From Candidatus Saccharimonadota bacterium (lineage in GTDB: Bacteria > Patescibacteriota > Saccharimonadia > Saccharimonadales > Saccharimonadaceae), in contig JAFRCN010000001.1 in assembly GCA_017404335.1 (NCBI GenBank), forward strand, positions 44,614 through 108,613: 64,000 nt of DNA, written 5' to 3'. A program made the translations under genes and the position numbers. The notes beneath the pieces were generated by a model. It searched no databases. It worked only from the letters and a program-made list of their open reading frames with translations, and had not been told where the DNA came from. This document shows, piece by piece, positions 7,812 through 15,688 of the stretch (its first letter is position 1; the number at the start of each line of letters is the position of its first letter).

Positions 7812-9135
7812 ATTCATAGATTACATAAACTAACCCGACCCCAACCACTCCAAGTATCGCATATAAAGCCACGAAAGAAGAATTTTCCTCATAAGTTTCC
7901 GGCGTTAGGCTATAGTTCGCACCCGTGTTTTTCTGAATCTTTCGACATCGGTTCGTCTCCGGATTAAGAATATATCCCTCTTTACAAACTTTTGCGCTCG
8001 CCACTTCGATTTTTTTGCATCTCCCCGTCAAAAGATTTAAATATTGCCCTTCTCCACAAATTTTCTCCGCTACCGTCGTCGCTTTCACACAGTTTCCCGT
8101 CGCCTCGTTGATCACCTTCCCCTCCTCACACGTTCGAAACTCCTGATAGTTATTCGCTTCCCCCGGCGTCGGCGCGAAAGTCGTTCGCCAAATTTCCTGA
8201 CCCGAAGCGTCATATCCAATAAATGCGAAAGCCGTCCCCTTTTTTTGCCCATTGTAATACTCTAAAGTATCCACAATTTTCTCAGCCTTATCGATTAACT
8301 CAATTTTATTCGCGTTCGCCGGATTCTTCGTTAAGCTAAACCCGTCCGGATGATACGCGAAGTATCCCCCCTCCCTCAAAGTCCCCGAAAGTGGATAATT
8401 TTTATTCTTATATCTTATCAAACAACTGTCTAACAATATCGCATTCGAACTATTATTATATATCTCAATAAATTGCTCCGTTTTAGAATCCTCGTAGTAG
8501 CTTAAAATCTCCGAAAACTCCAGCCCAACGCAAGAAACTATCTCCTCATCAACCGCAATCTCACCCCTACCCTCCTCTAAATAATAACTCTCTTCTTTAT
8601 ATTCCGACTCATAGTCAGTTTTAAACTCAAACTCTCCAGTTTCTAAATTCCTCACTAAGCTTTCTCCACTCCCACTTTTGAACTTCCGATAGCAGTCGTC
8701 TTTTCCCGTCCAACAAACCGAATCTAGAACCTCCTCGCCTCGTTTTAATTCTAGCGGTCCCGCCCCCTGTGCCAGCCCCGTACTCGATCCGGCAACCTTG
8801 TACGTCCCGGCGGCTAGCTCGCTTTCCGGCGAGCTAGCCAAACGAAGGAGGATGCTCTCGCCGGCTAGAAAACTGTACTCGGGAAACTCGAAAATCGTCG
8901 AACTCCCGCTCGAATTTGTATAGCCTACAGTAACCCCAGCGAGCGAAACCATTTCGTCGGAGTTTTTGCCAATCTCAATCATCTCTCCGACATTACTAAC
9001 CCCTTCTACCGAATAACCCGGATTCAGAGCTCGAATATATATTTCCGGTAATGCTACTAATTCTTCTGCTTGAACCAATGCGATATTTAATAAACTCCCG
9101 AAAACTAAACCTAAAATCATCCAATATTTTTTCAT
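7759..9135 (-). CDS. Lamin-tail-domain surface protein with C-terminal anchor
   Basis: About 458 residues after choosing the internal start MKKYW (9135), where TAGAGT preceded by TG ends 7 nt upstream. A signal peptide (about 1-24) is followed by two lamin-tail (LTD) beta domains (about 28-135 and 205-325; the second ends FAPTPGEAN), three short Cys-rich repeats of the form C-x-EG-x(8-9)-G-x-C or T-x-R-C, and a terminal transmembrane helix with a basic KLFRKVFRRAR tail. It is likely an outer-facing cell-wall or adhesion protein. Its 3' end overlaps the convergent kinase gene by 53 bp. The first 12 residues of the longest frame are probably untranslated. Confidence 0.8.
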   Translation of the reverse strand: MKKYWMILGLVFGSLLNIALVQAEELVALPEIYIRALNPGYSVEGVSNVGEMIEIGKNSDEMVSLAGVTVGYTNSSGSSTIFEFPEYSFLAGESILLRLASSPESELAAGTYKVAGSSTGLAQGAGPLELKRGEEVLDSVCWTGKDDCYRKFKSGSGESLVRNLETGEFEFKTDYESEYKEESYYLEEGRGEIAVDEEIVSCVGLEFSEILSYYEDSKTEQFIEIYNNSSNAILLDSCLIRYKNKNYPLSGTLREGGYFAYHPDGFSLTKNPANANKIELIDKAEKIVDTLEYYNGQKKGTAFAFIGYDASGQEIWRTTFAPTPGEANNYQEFRTCEEGKVINEATGNCVKATTVAEKICGEGQYLNLLTGRCKKIEVASAKVCKEGYILNPETNRCRKIQKNTGANYSLTPETYEENSSFVALYAILGVVGVGLVYVIYEFRKEIWKLFRKVFRRAR

Positions 9136-9195
9136 GCCCCGAACTCTAGCACACGGTTTTTTAAAAATCAACCCTATTCATGCTATAATTTAAGC

Positions 9196-9912
9196 ATGGG
9201 TGTTTTGACCTCTTTAGAAATCCTAATACTGATTACGCTTATCGGGGCATTTTTACAGCTAACTCCGGGTGTTTTCATGCTTTTTTATCATTACGCTCTT
9301 GGTAAAAAGTCGAAAAAAACCGCCGACGACCTCGCCCTCTACTTCCTCGCCGGCGTCGAAACGACCATTATCGTCCTATTTCTGATTATTTACTATGTAA
9401 TCTACTTCCTACTCCAAAACAACCTCACTCTTACCACCGGACTTCCCGTCTGGCTAATCTCCGGCATTCTCGTCGCTCTTGCGCTTTTTTCTTTCTTTTT
9501 CTACTTTAGAAGAGGCCCCTCGATGAGTCTCTTTATCCCCCGAAGGCTCGCTAAATCCTACGACAATTTTGCAAGAGATATTAAGACTCGCAAAAAAGCC
9601 TTTCTACTTGGTTTTCTCTCAACTCTTCCCGAACTTTTTCTGACCATTCCCCTCTATATTATAGCGACGATTGAAATCATGAAATGGGACAACCCGAGTT
9701 TTCCTCGTCCGCTTCTCGTTTTTCTCGGTCTCTTTATTGTTTTTGGCAATCTCTTCTTTACCCGCATCCTCTTTCGTTCCGACCATAACCTCGCCGAAAT
9801 CGACCGTCTTCGCCGCAAAAACAAAACCTTCATTCGCATCATGCTAAGTTTATTTTACCTCGTCCTCGCGCTCTTAATTATCCTTCCGGAGTTTACAAAA
9901 TATGGAATATAA
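9196..9912 (+). CDS. Hypothetical polytopic membrane protein
   Basis: 238 residues with about six hydrophobic helices (about 8-32, 50-78, 85-106, 135-158, 172-190, 215-235) and basic loops between them (KKSKKTADD, FRRG, RLRRKNKT). It resembles small membrane proteins of unknown function and I cannot assign a family. A TATAAT ends 6 nt before the ATG. The stop overlaps the start of the next gene by 11 bp, so it heads a three-gene operon with the ATP-cone-like protein and the flavoprotein. Confidence 0.75.
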   Translation: MGVLTSLEILILITLIGAFLQLTPGVFMLFYHYALGKKSKKTADDLALYFLAGVETTIIVLFLIIYYVIYFLLQNNLTLTTGLPVWLISGILVALALFSFFFYFRRGPSMSLFIPRRLAKSYDNFARDIKTRKKAFLLGFLSTLPELFLTIPLYIIATIEIMKWDNPSFPRPLLVFLGLFIVFGNLFFTRILFRSDHNLAEIDRLRRKNKTFIRIMLSLFYLVLALLIILPEFTKYGI

Positions 9913-10138
9913 CGAAAAAGACCTCAAAAAACTCTTAAAAACCGACGCCAAAGCCCTCGGCATCCCCTCCGGCGCCGCCGAAATTTTCATCGAACGAACA
10001 TTAAAATCCATCGAAAAATCCTTAAAATCAAAAGACCTAATCACCGAATCCGATCTCACCCGCCTCGTCGTCCGCGAATTAAAAAAATATCACGCGGATT
10101 TAGCTTATGTTTACCAAAATCGTGATAAAATAGTATAA
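9902..10138 (+). CDS. Small helical protein with ATP-cone-like C-terminus
   Basis: 78 residues, all-helical in appearance. The segment TESDLTRLVVRELKKYHADL followed by AYVYQNRDKIV resembles the end of ATP-cone domains, such as those on ribonucleotide reductases and NrdR, but the N-terminal ATP-binding part is not convincing. It overlaps the upstream membrane-protein gene by 11 bp and ends 2 nt before the flavoprotein start, so the three are translationally linked. Function unknown. Confidence 0.6.
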   Translation: MEYNEKDLKKLLKTDAKALGIPSGAAEIFIERTLKSIEKSLKSKDLITESDLTRLVVRELKKYHADLAYVYQNRDKIV

Positions 10139-10140
10139 GG

Positions 10141-11520
10141 ATGGGAAAAAAATACGGTTTTAAATATATAGTTATTGGTAGTGGCCCCGCCGGCTCTGCC
10201 ACTGCTTTAGCCCTAGCTAAAGCCAAAAAAAGCGTTGCTTTGGTCGAAGGTCGCTTCTTCGGTGGCGCAAATCTAAACACCCGCGACATTCCATACGCGG
10301 TAGCGCTAAATTCCGCGCATAATTATTACCTCGCGCGCATTTCTCCAGAATTCTCGAGTTCTGATTTTTCGGTTAATCTACCCGCAATTATAAGTCGCGA
10401 GCTTAAAGCCTCGCTCTCCGCCGGCGCGAATGATACTAAATCTTTCGAAGACGCCGGCATATCTTGTATTAAAGGCTATGCTAATTTTCTTGATAACCAT
10501 ACTATCGCCGTCGGCAAAAATAAATACACCGCCGAACGTTTTATCCTCGCCACCGGCGCAAAGCTGGACACTAAAGGCATCGTCGGGACCGATTCTGTCA
10601 GCTTCCTTACCCCCGAGACCGCCATCCGTCTTCGTAAGTTACCCAAAGTCGCACTCGTCGTTGGTGGTGGCTCAACCGGCGTCGAAATCGCCGAATACTA
10701 CGCCAAACTTGGCGTTAAAGTTATTCTCATGGAAGCCAAATCCCGTATCCTTCCGCGCGAAGACGAGGAAGTCAGCCTCGCTATCTCCGACCATCTAACC
10801 CGTCTCGGCGTCATGATTCTTCCAGATTGCCAAGTCGTCGCTCTAGAACAAGGAAAATCCACTAAGCGTGTTATTTTTAAACAGGCTTCCGCCGAAAAAA
10901 TGATCAAAATCGACTGCGTCGTTCTCGCGACCGGCTCGAAACCGGCCCTCGACTACGGACTAGAAAACGCCGGCGTCAAATACAAAGAAACCGGCATTCT
11001 AACTAATAGCTCGTTCGAAACTTCCGCTAAAAATATCTACGCCATCGGCGACTGCGTTAATAACTCCCCAGAATCTTCAACCGACCGCGCAAACTACGAG
11101 GGTCTCCTCCTCGCTTCAAACCTAACCGGTAAAGCTAAGTCCCCCTGCAATTACTCTGGTATCATCCGTATAATCAAAACCAACCCTGGAGTCGCGACTA
11201 TTGGTCGGAACGAAGCCGACCTCATCGCGAAAAAAATTAAATCTAAGAAAGCCTTCGTTCCACTTTCCGAAATCACCGCCTCAAAAACCAGTCTAGGTGT
11301 ATCCGGTTTCGTAAAACTTCTCGCCGATTCCGACAATAAACTCCTCGGCGCCACCATCGTCGCCCCTAACGCCGAACTAATTATCGAAGAACTAGCTCTC
11401 GCTATGCGCCATCATCTCTCTGCCCTCGAACTCGCCGCCACCCCTCATTCTATGAATAGCTACAACTACGCTGTTAAACTCGCCGCGAAAAAACTTATTT
11501 CCGCCAAGAAAACTAAATAA
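10141..11520 (+). CDS. FAD-dependent oxidoreductase lacking the redox disulfide
   Basis: A 459-residue member of the dihydrolipoamide dehydrogenase/mercuric reductase family. The FAD-binding GSGPAGSATA (about residues 13-22), the NAD(P)-binding VVGGGSTGVEIAEYY and the second FAD motif NIYAIGDC are intact, and the dimerisation domain is present. Where active relatives have GGTCLNxGCIPSK this protein reads GGANLNTRDIPYA, so both cysteines are replaced (Asn, Asp). The C-terminal HPT dyad region reads ATPHSMNSY. It therefore cannot run the usual disulfide relay; an NAD(P)H:acceptor or oxidase-type activity is possible. Third gene of the operon starting at 9196. Confidence 0.85.
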   Translation: MGKKYGFKYIVIGSGPAGSATALALAKAKKSVALVEGRFFGGANLNTRDIPYAVALNSAHNYYLARISPEFSSSDFSVNLPAIISRELKASLSAGANDTKSFEDAGISCIKGYANFLDNHTIAVGKNKYTAERFILATGAKLDTKGIVGTDSVSFLTPETAIRLRKLPKVALVVGGGSTGVEIAEYYAKLGVKVILMEAKSRILPREDEEVSLAISDHLTRLGVMILPDCQVVALEQGKSTKRVIFKQASAEKMIKIDCVVLATGSKPALDYGLENAGVKYKETGILTNSSFETSAKNIYAIGDCVNNSPESSTDRANYEGLLLASNLTGKAKSPCNYSGIIRIIKTNPGVATIGRNEADLIAKKIKSKKAFVPLSEITASKTSLGVSGFVKLLADSDNKLLGATIVAPNAELIIEELALAMRHHLSALELAATPHSMNSYNYAVKLAAKKLISAKKTK

Positions 11521-11540
11521 CCGATAAGCTCCAAACACAA

Positions 11541-11581
11541 AAATCGACCTAAGTTAGGGGGGTAACTTAGGCCGATTTTTA
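11541..11581 (+). terminator. Strong terminator after the flavoprotein operon
   Basis: AAATCG..CCTAAGTTA pairs with TAACTTAGG..CGATTT around a G-rich loop, followed by a T run. The stem is long enough to act on either strand. Confidence 0.85.
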
Positions 11582-11607
11582 CTCTGAAATCTATAGACTT
11601 CAAAACT

Positions 11608-11684
11608 TGGTTGCGGGGGCTAGATTTGAACTAGCGACCTTTTGGTTATGAGCCAAACGAGCTACCAGGCTGCTCTACCCCGCG
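11608..11684 (-). tRNA. Initiator tRNA-fMet (CAU) with a variant 3GC stem
   Basis: The minus strand gives a 77-nt cloverleaf with encoded CCA and anticodon loop CTCATAA. The C1 x A72 mismatch that marks bacterial initiators is present, along with the initiator-like D arm (AGCCTGGTA). The anticodon stem reads TTTGG/CCAAA, so positions 29-31/39-41 are UGG/CCA and not the canonical GGG/CCC. A TGCTATACT -10 lies about 50 nt upstream. Confidence 0.95.
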
Positions 11685-11767
11685 ACATTCAATACCTTGA
11701 GCGTCTAGGCTTAAACCTGCGCTACCCCCCAAGTATAGCACTCCCCCCGCAAAATGTCAAGTGCTTT

Positions 11768-13135
11768 TTATAAACCATATTCAATCGTAGTGGTCAAATC
11801 TTTTCTTAGCAAAGAGTTACCGTCGTCATCGCCTAAAAGTTGCAACGCATACAGCGGATATGGGAAATTCGCGTCCGCTGAGTCTAACCTCGCTTCGACC
11901 CTCCGGTAAAGATCATTCGCACGTCCAGTTGAATCAATATTAATCTGTACTCCACTCAGCATTGCTTGTGAAATTTTTTCATCGCCTAGTTCAGCTGCTT
12001 CAATGGTTGACTTCCCGCAACTTTCACCATTACAGAAAAACTCTAACGCAAAATCAGTGTTAGGCTGACCATAAGGCACCGACACTACAAACATAAACGT
12101 TTCATCATTTCTCTCTCCACCAATCGGCTTAGGAAGCGACAGCAGTGCCGAACAAACAAACTCCGTTCCTCCATTCGGATCACAATAAACCGCATAAGGT
12201 AAATTCTTCACTGTCCGATCATTCGATTTTACAATTTGTGCCGCCGAAACCATGTTCTCACCTAATTCCTTATTAAAAGCACCTATGTAATTGTCTGCTT
12301 TTGATTTCGAAGCATAATTATCACTATCCGTCGGAACCAAAAACACCGTTCCTCGATTCGTCTGACCATCGGACACTGCATCAAAACTCGCCAAATTAAA
12401 GCTCGCCCCCGTTTGCACTAATTGAACCGAAATCATCGGTGGTGACGCAGGCGGAGTAGAAGTAATCGATCTAAAAGTCACACCGCTATTCACCTCAGAA
12501 GAAGAGTTAAAGTTATTATATTTCAAATCTGTCAAACCATCATTTTCAAACCAACTCACCCTTACCCTGTCAATATTATTAGCTGCCACCCCGTCAAGTT
12601 TAACTTTTACAACTCTCATAGTGTTATCGGATGATAAACTACCTCGGTAATCCGAAAGATTCGTCTTAATTTGTACGCAAGTATAAGCCTGCGCCATATT
12701 GTTTCCCGACGCCGATGACTCTTCTACAATTACACCACCCGCATCATCTCCAGACTCATACTTACCTATTCGACCCAAGATGTGTGCCACCATATCACAT
12801 GGCTTATTGTAGTCCTTACTCCCATCCGAATGCTCAACCCAATATATAATATCTTGGCAAGTAATATCTCCACCCATAGATAAATCCATAGAGCTAGTTA
12901 TCCCTTTTTCTAAACAACTCTGATAGTTATAAAACGCCAACTTCGCATCTTCGATCCCAGCCAACGCCGAATCGTAAGCTGATTGAGACAAATCATCGTT
13001 CGAAGAGCGGGTCACTTCCGAAATAATTACTGCCGCAAACCCAATCGCTACAATCGTCAAAATCAGCGTCGAAAACGCCACTACATAAAACGCCGCCGCC
13101 CCAGATTTATTTTTACTAGATAATCTTTTTTTCAT
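11768..13135 (-). CDS. PilX-like type IV pilus-associated protein
   Basis: 455 residues. The N-terminus (SKNKSGAAAFYVVAFSTLIL) is a class-III-like or PilX-type membrane helix with a short basic lead, followed by a long extracellular region with several cysteines and Ser/Thr-rich stretches. It has no classical GFTLIE cleavage site. It starts 2 nt after the upstream prepilin stop, with a GGAGAG SD inside the end of that gene, so it belongs to the prepilin operon. A role as minor pilin or pilus-tip adhesin scaffold is inferred from position and topology only. Confidence 0.72.
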   Translation of the reverse strand: MKKRLSSKNKSGAAAFYVVAFSTLILTIVAIGFAAVIISEVTRSSNDDLSQSAYDSALAGIEDAKLAFYNYQSCLEKGITSSMDLSMGGDITCQDIIYWVEHSDGSKDYNKPCDMVAHILGRIGKYESGDDAGGVIVEESSASGNNMAQAYTCVQIKTNLSDYRGSLSSDNTMRVVKVKLDGVAANNIDRVRVSWFENDGLTDLKYNNFNSSSEVNSGVTFRSITSTPPASPPMISVQLVQTGASFNLASFDAVSDGQTNRGTVFLVPTDSDNYASKSKADNYIGAFNKELGENMVSAAQIVKSNDRTVKNLPYAVYCDPNGGTEFVCSALLSLPKPIGGERNDETFMFVVSVPYGQPNTDFALEFFCNGESCGKSTIEAAELGDEKISQAMLSGVQINIDSTGRANDLYRRVEARLDSADANFPYPLYALQLLGDDDGNSLLRKDLTTTIEYGL

Positions 13136-13137
13136 AC

Positions 13138-14148
13138 TTACTCTCCAGTCGCCTGCACGGCAAAATTAAATTTATTAATCGCACAATAATCAGTATTCGC
13201 GTAAGCCGCATCAGCGTAATCTTTTGGCGGCACACAATAATTTCCTGACGCCGTCACGTCTATCCCTCCCTGAATCGTCCCTAAAACGAAAGACGCTGAA
13301 TAGAAAAGACCATTTTCCGCCGCATTTTGCACCGCCGCCGTCGAACGCAAATCGTATAATACTAAGTTATTCACCGCACCCGGAACTAGAACCTCAACGA
13401 TATCGCCTTCCGTTAACTCATGAAAAGTATAGGCATCCTCTTCTGTTCTTTTTATCAAACTAAAGATGCTAGCCTTCCCGTTTCGATTAATACTGGCTAA
13501 GGCTCCAGTGGCATTATCGGTATTTTTTACTGTGTATCTTTGGCCACCATCACTACTAATCGTATCACCAAGAGTCGCTGAAATACAAACCGCCCGCGCC
13601 GTATCTTTGACTTTTATCAACCTAAAAGGTTTTTTTAGATCCTCAGGAAAAGTTTTCACGCCCCCGCCAGCCACATTATACTCCAAACTAGCTGGATCTA
13701 CACCCCCCAACACCTCTGCCTCCAATTTATCAGTAAAGAAATATCCCGAATTCCAAATATACGAATACGAACCTGTGCAAAACGCTCCAAAAACCGGCAC
13801 ATTGTCGACATCCTTCCCACGAATTTTAACCGTTGCCAACTTCTCTACCGAAGTAAAATTCCGGGCATTATCTGTTTCGCATTCATCCTTCGCACCTGAA
13901 GAACTCCCATACACTACACCACAAAGATTTTTCACCGAGCTCACTGATGAGTTCTGTACTGCCGCCCGGAAGTCATCTACCAAATCTATCCCTGTAGTAT
14001 TAATCTGATTTAAAATCATTCCGCGCCGATACGCCGCAATTGTATCGTTTATAATTAGCGCTACCGCAATCGACAGAAGACCAATAAACGCCACCGATAG
14101 CGAGAACTCAATCAACGTAAATCCTTTTCTGAATTCTTTTTCCCGCAT
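13138..14148 (-). CDS. Type IV prepilin-like protein (PilW-type)
   Basis: The start at 14148 (MREKEFRKGFTLIEFSLS) is chosen because TATAAT ends 6 nt upstream; the longer frame adds 12 unlikely residues. The class III prepilin cleavage motif KG^FTLIE is followed by a hydrophobic helix (about residues 10-32), then a large beta-rich C-terminal domain of about 300 residues with cysteine pairs. It is presumably processed by a prepilin peptidase not in this window. The size suggests a minor pilin such as PilW and not the major subunit. Confidence 0.85.
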   Translation of the reverse strand: MREKEFRKGFTLIEFSLSVAFIGLLSIAVALIINDTIAAYRRGMILNQINTTGIDLVDDFRAAVQNSSVSSVKNLCGVVYGSSSGAKDECETDNARNFTSVEKLATVKIRGKDVDNVPVFGAFCTGSYSYIWNSGYFFTDKLEAEVLGGVDPASLEYNVAGGGVKTFPEDLKKPFRLIKVKDTARAVCISATLGDTISSDGGQRYTVKNTDNATGALASINRNGKASIFSLIKRTEEDAYTFHELTEGDIVEVLVPGAVNNLVLYDLRSTAAVQNAAENGLFYSASFVLGTIQGGIDVTASGNYCVPPKDYADAAYANTDYCAINKFNFAVQATGE

Positions 14149-14171
14149 ATGTTTATTATACCACATACTAA

Positions 14172-14984
14172 TCAGCTCGAGCAACGATAGTCCTCCGAAT
14201 CACTAGTGACCAAAATAACTCCCGACGCATTTCTTGCCCCCTTCACCAATCGAACATTCTGCCGCAACCTATTCGCCTCTCCTGGCGTCGGATTAATACA
14301 AAAATCAATATCTAACATCTCAAAATCCTCTAAATTGGCTTTTAGAGGATTGTCCGAAAAGCCAGAGCCATCCTCCGTTCCAGTATTAATACCCACATTG
14401 TACCAATACTTAGTCTGATTAACCGGAATTGCTCTATTCTCTAAAATATATGTAAAAACCGTTCCTGAACGCGGATGGCGAACTATCATAATAGAGCCAG
14501 TAAAATCCGAAAAACCGGACTTTTTTTCAATTGTCGCCCCCCACTTCGGCGTATAACTCGCCGCCATTCCAGAAGAGTAGTAATTATTATTCTTCTCATC
14601 ATAAAAGACTATGTTGGCCTCTAAATCCGACAGGGCTTTCTTTATGTCACCGGTTCCAATATCGCCCACATTTCCGATAATATCATAAGTAAATATCGCA
14701 TTCCGATCATCAATCCGCTCTTCCGCCAAATCATATTTTTCGCCAAAGGTAATCAACTTACCATAAATTGCTTTATCCGATCGACCTTGTCCTTGGTTCT
14801 CTACATTCGAAACCTGAGAGTAAATACCCCTTAAAAACTCTACAAAGTTTTGTACTGAATCATTATAGCGCTGTTGAAAAATCGAATTATGCGTCCCAAC
14901 TGCTACCGCTACGAATAGTGCCGCCGTCAAAACCAAAAACATCACCACCTCAATCAACGTAAATCCTTTACGCGTTGTTCTCAT
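14172..14984 (-). CDS. Type IV prepilin-like protein
   Basis: 270 residues beginning MRTTRKGFTLIEVVMFLVLT, with the prepilin peptidase site after KG, Glu at +5 and a hydrophobic assembly helix. The C-terminal domain has two cysteines near the end. A TATAAT ends 6 nt before the ATG. It has its own promoter although the next prepilin starts only 24 nt after its stop. Likely a minor pilin assembled by the PilB motor at 32.2 kb. Confidence 0.87.
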   Translation of the reverse strand: MRTTRKGFTLIEVVMFLVLTAALFVAVAVGTHNSIFQQRYNDSVQNFVEFLRGIYSQVSNVENQGQGRSDKAIYGKLITFGEKYDLAEERIDDRNAIFTYDIIGNVGDIGTGDIKKALSDLEANIVFYDEKNNNYYSSGMAASYTPKWGATIEKKSGFSDFTGSIMIVRHPRSGTVFTYILENRAIPVNQTKYWYNVGINTGTEDGSGFSDNPLKANLEDFEMLDIDFCINPTPGEANRLRQNVRLVKGARNASGVILVTSDSEDYRCSS

Positions 14985-14996
14985 GCTTATATTATA

Positions 14997-15419
14997 TCAT
15001 GGAAATAAAAATTTCATCCATTTTTCAAAATTTGAATATTCTTTCACTGCCGTCTCTTCTTTTATACTACCGTGCTTGTTTTTCGCCTCTTCCGTATTCT
15101 CCGGAAGTATCACCATATTTTCGTTCGGAAGTTTCTTATCTAAATACTTACGCGCGGAGAGTTCTTGATATTCTTCCGTTTTATAGTATTCATTCTCTAG
15201 TTCCGCCATCTCAACCTCAACCCTAAGAAGCTCCAAACTTCTCTTTTCCGCCGCTAATCTCTCGGTCAACTCCCAGTTTCTCGACATTGCTTTAATCGAC
15301 TGAAACGTCCACACCGACCCGAGCACAATCGCAAGTAGCAACACAACATTCTCCACCGCCAAAAAATCATGTTTAAACTTATACTTCATCCTCCTAAACC
15401 AGCTTCTAATACCGTTCAT
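14997..15419 (-). CDS. FtsB/DivIC-like septum protein
   Basis: 140 residues with a short basic cytoplasmic N-terminus, one transmembrane helix (about 20-42, VENVVLLLAIVLGSVW) and a leucine-zipper-like coiled coil (about 48-85, ELTERLAAEKRSLELLRVEV), followed by a short tail. This is the architecture of the septum formation initiator family (FtsB/DivIC), which joins the divisome through FtsL/FtsQ. TACAAT preceded by TG ends 6 nt before the ATG. Sequence similarity is weak, so the call rests on topology. Confidence 0.7.
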   Translation of the reverse strand: MNGIRSWFRRMKYKFKHDFLAVENVVLLLAIVLGSVWTFQSIKAMSRNWELTERLAAEKRSLELLRVEVEMAELENEYYKTEEYQELSARKYLDKKLPNENMVILPENTEEAKNKHGSIKEETAVKEYSNFEKWMKFLFP

Positions 15420-15432
15420 GTTTAAATTGTAT

Positions 15433-15539
15433 CACAAGATGAAAAATATTCCCAAACTGTCCTAAGGAACATGAAGACTTGGCCAGAGCGGCCCGGAGCG
15501 TGTCCGAAGGACACGCTTGGGAATATTTTTCATCTTGTG
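15433..15539. repeat. Palindromic element, copy A1 (intergenic)
   Basis: Arms of 23 bp (15433-15455 and 15517-15539) are perfect inverted repeats. They enclose a 61-bp core containing three hairpins: around TGTCCTAAGGAACA, GGCC-AGAGC-GGCC and GCGTGTCC-GAA-GGACACGC. The core is shared with copies at 46953-47060 and 48125-48236, while the arms are unique to this site. In the last hairpin this copy has a T-A pair where the others have C-G, a compensatory change. It lies between the promoters of the FtsB-like gene and tRNA-Ile. Confidence 0.9.
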
Positions 15540-15555
15540 GTATAATAATACTAAA

Positions 15556-15632
15556 GGGGATGTAGCTCAGCTGGTTAGAGCATGCGTCTTATACACGCAG
15601 TGTCCCAGGTTCGAATCCTGGCATCCCTACCA
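15556..15632 (+). tRNA. tRNA-Ile (anticodon UAU)
   Basis: Full cloverleaf: acceptor GGGGATG/CATCCCT, D arm GCTCAGCTGGTTAGAGC, anticodon stem TGCGT/ACGCA around loop CTTATAC, T arm CCAGGTTCGAATCCTGG, discriminator A and encoded CCA. The anticodon TAT reads AUA directly. Most bacteria instead read AUA with a CAU tRNA modified by TilS. A TGGTATAAT -10 lies about 10 nt upstream. Confidence 0.93.
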
Positions 15633-15639
15633 AATACCA

Positions 15640-15669
15640 AAATAAAAGCCCCGTAGGACTCTTATTTTT
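15640..15669. terminator. Weak bidirectional terminator
   Basis: AATAA...CTTATT with an inner CC/GG forms an imperfect hairpin followed by T6 on the plus strand. It sits between tRNA-Ile and the end of the large surface gene, so it may end either transcript. Confidence 0.45.
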
Positions 15670-15688
15670 TATAACTATTTACCGTCTT

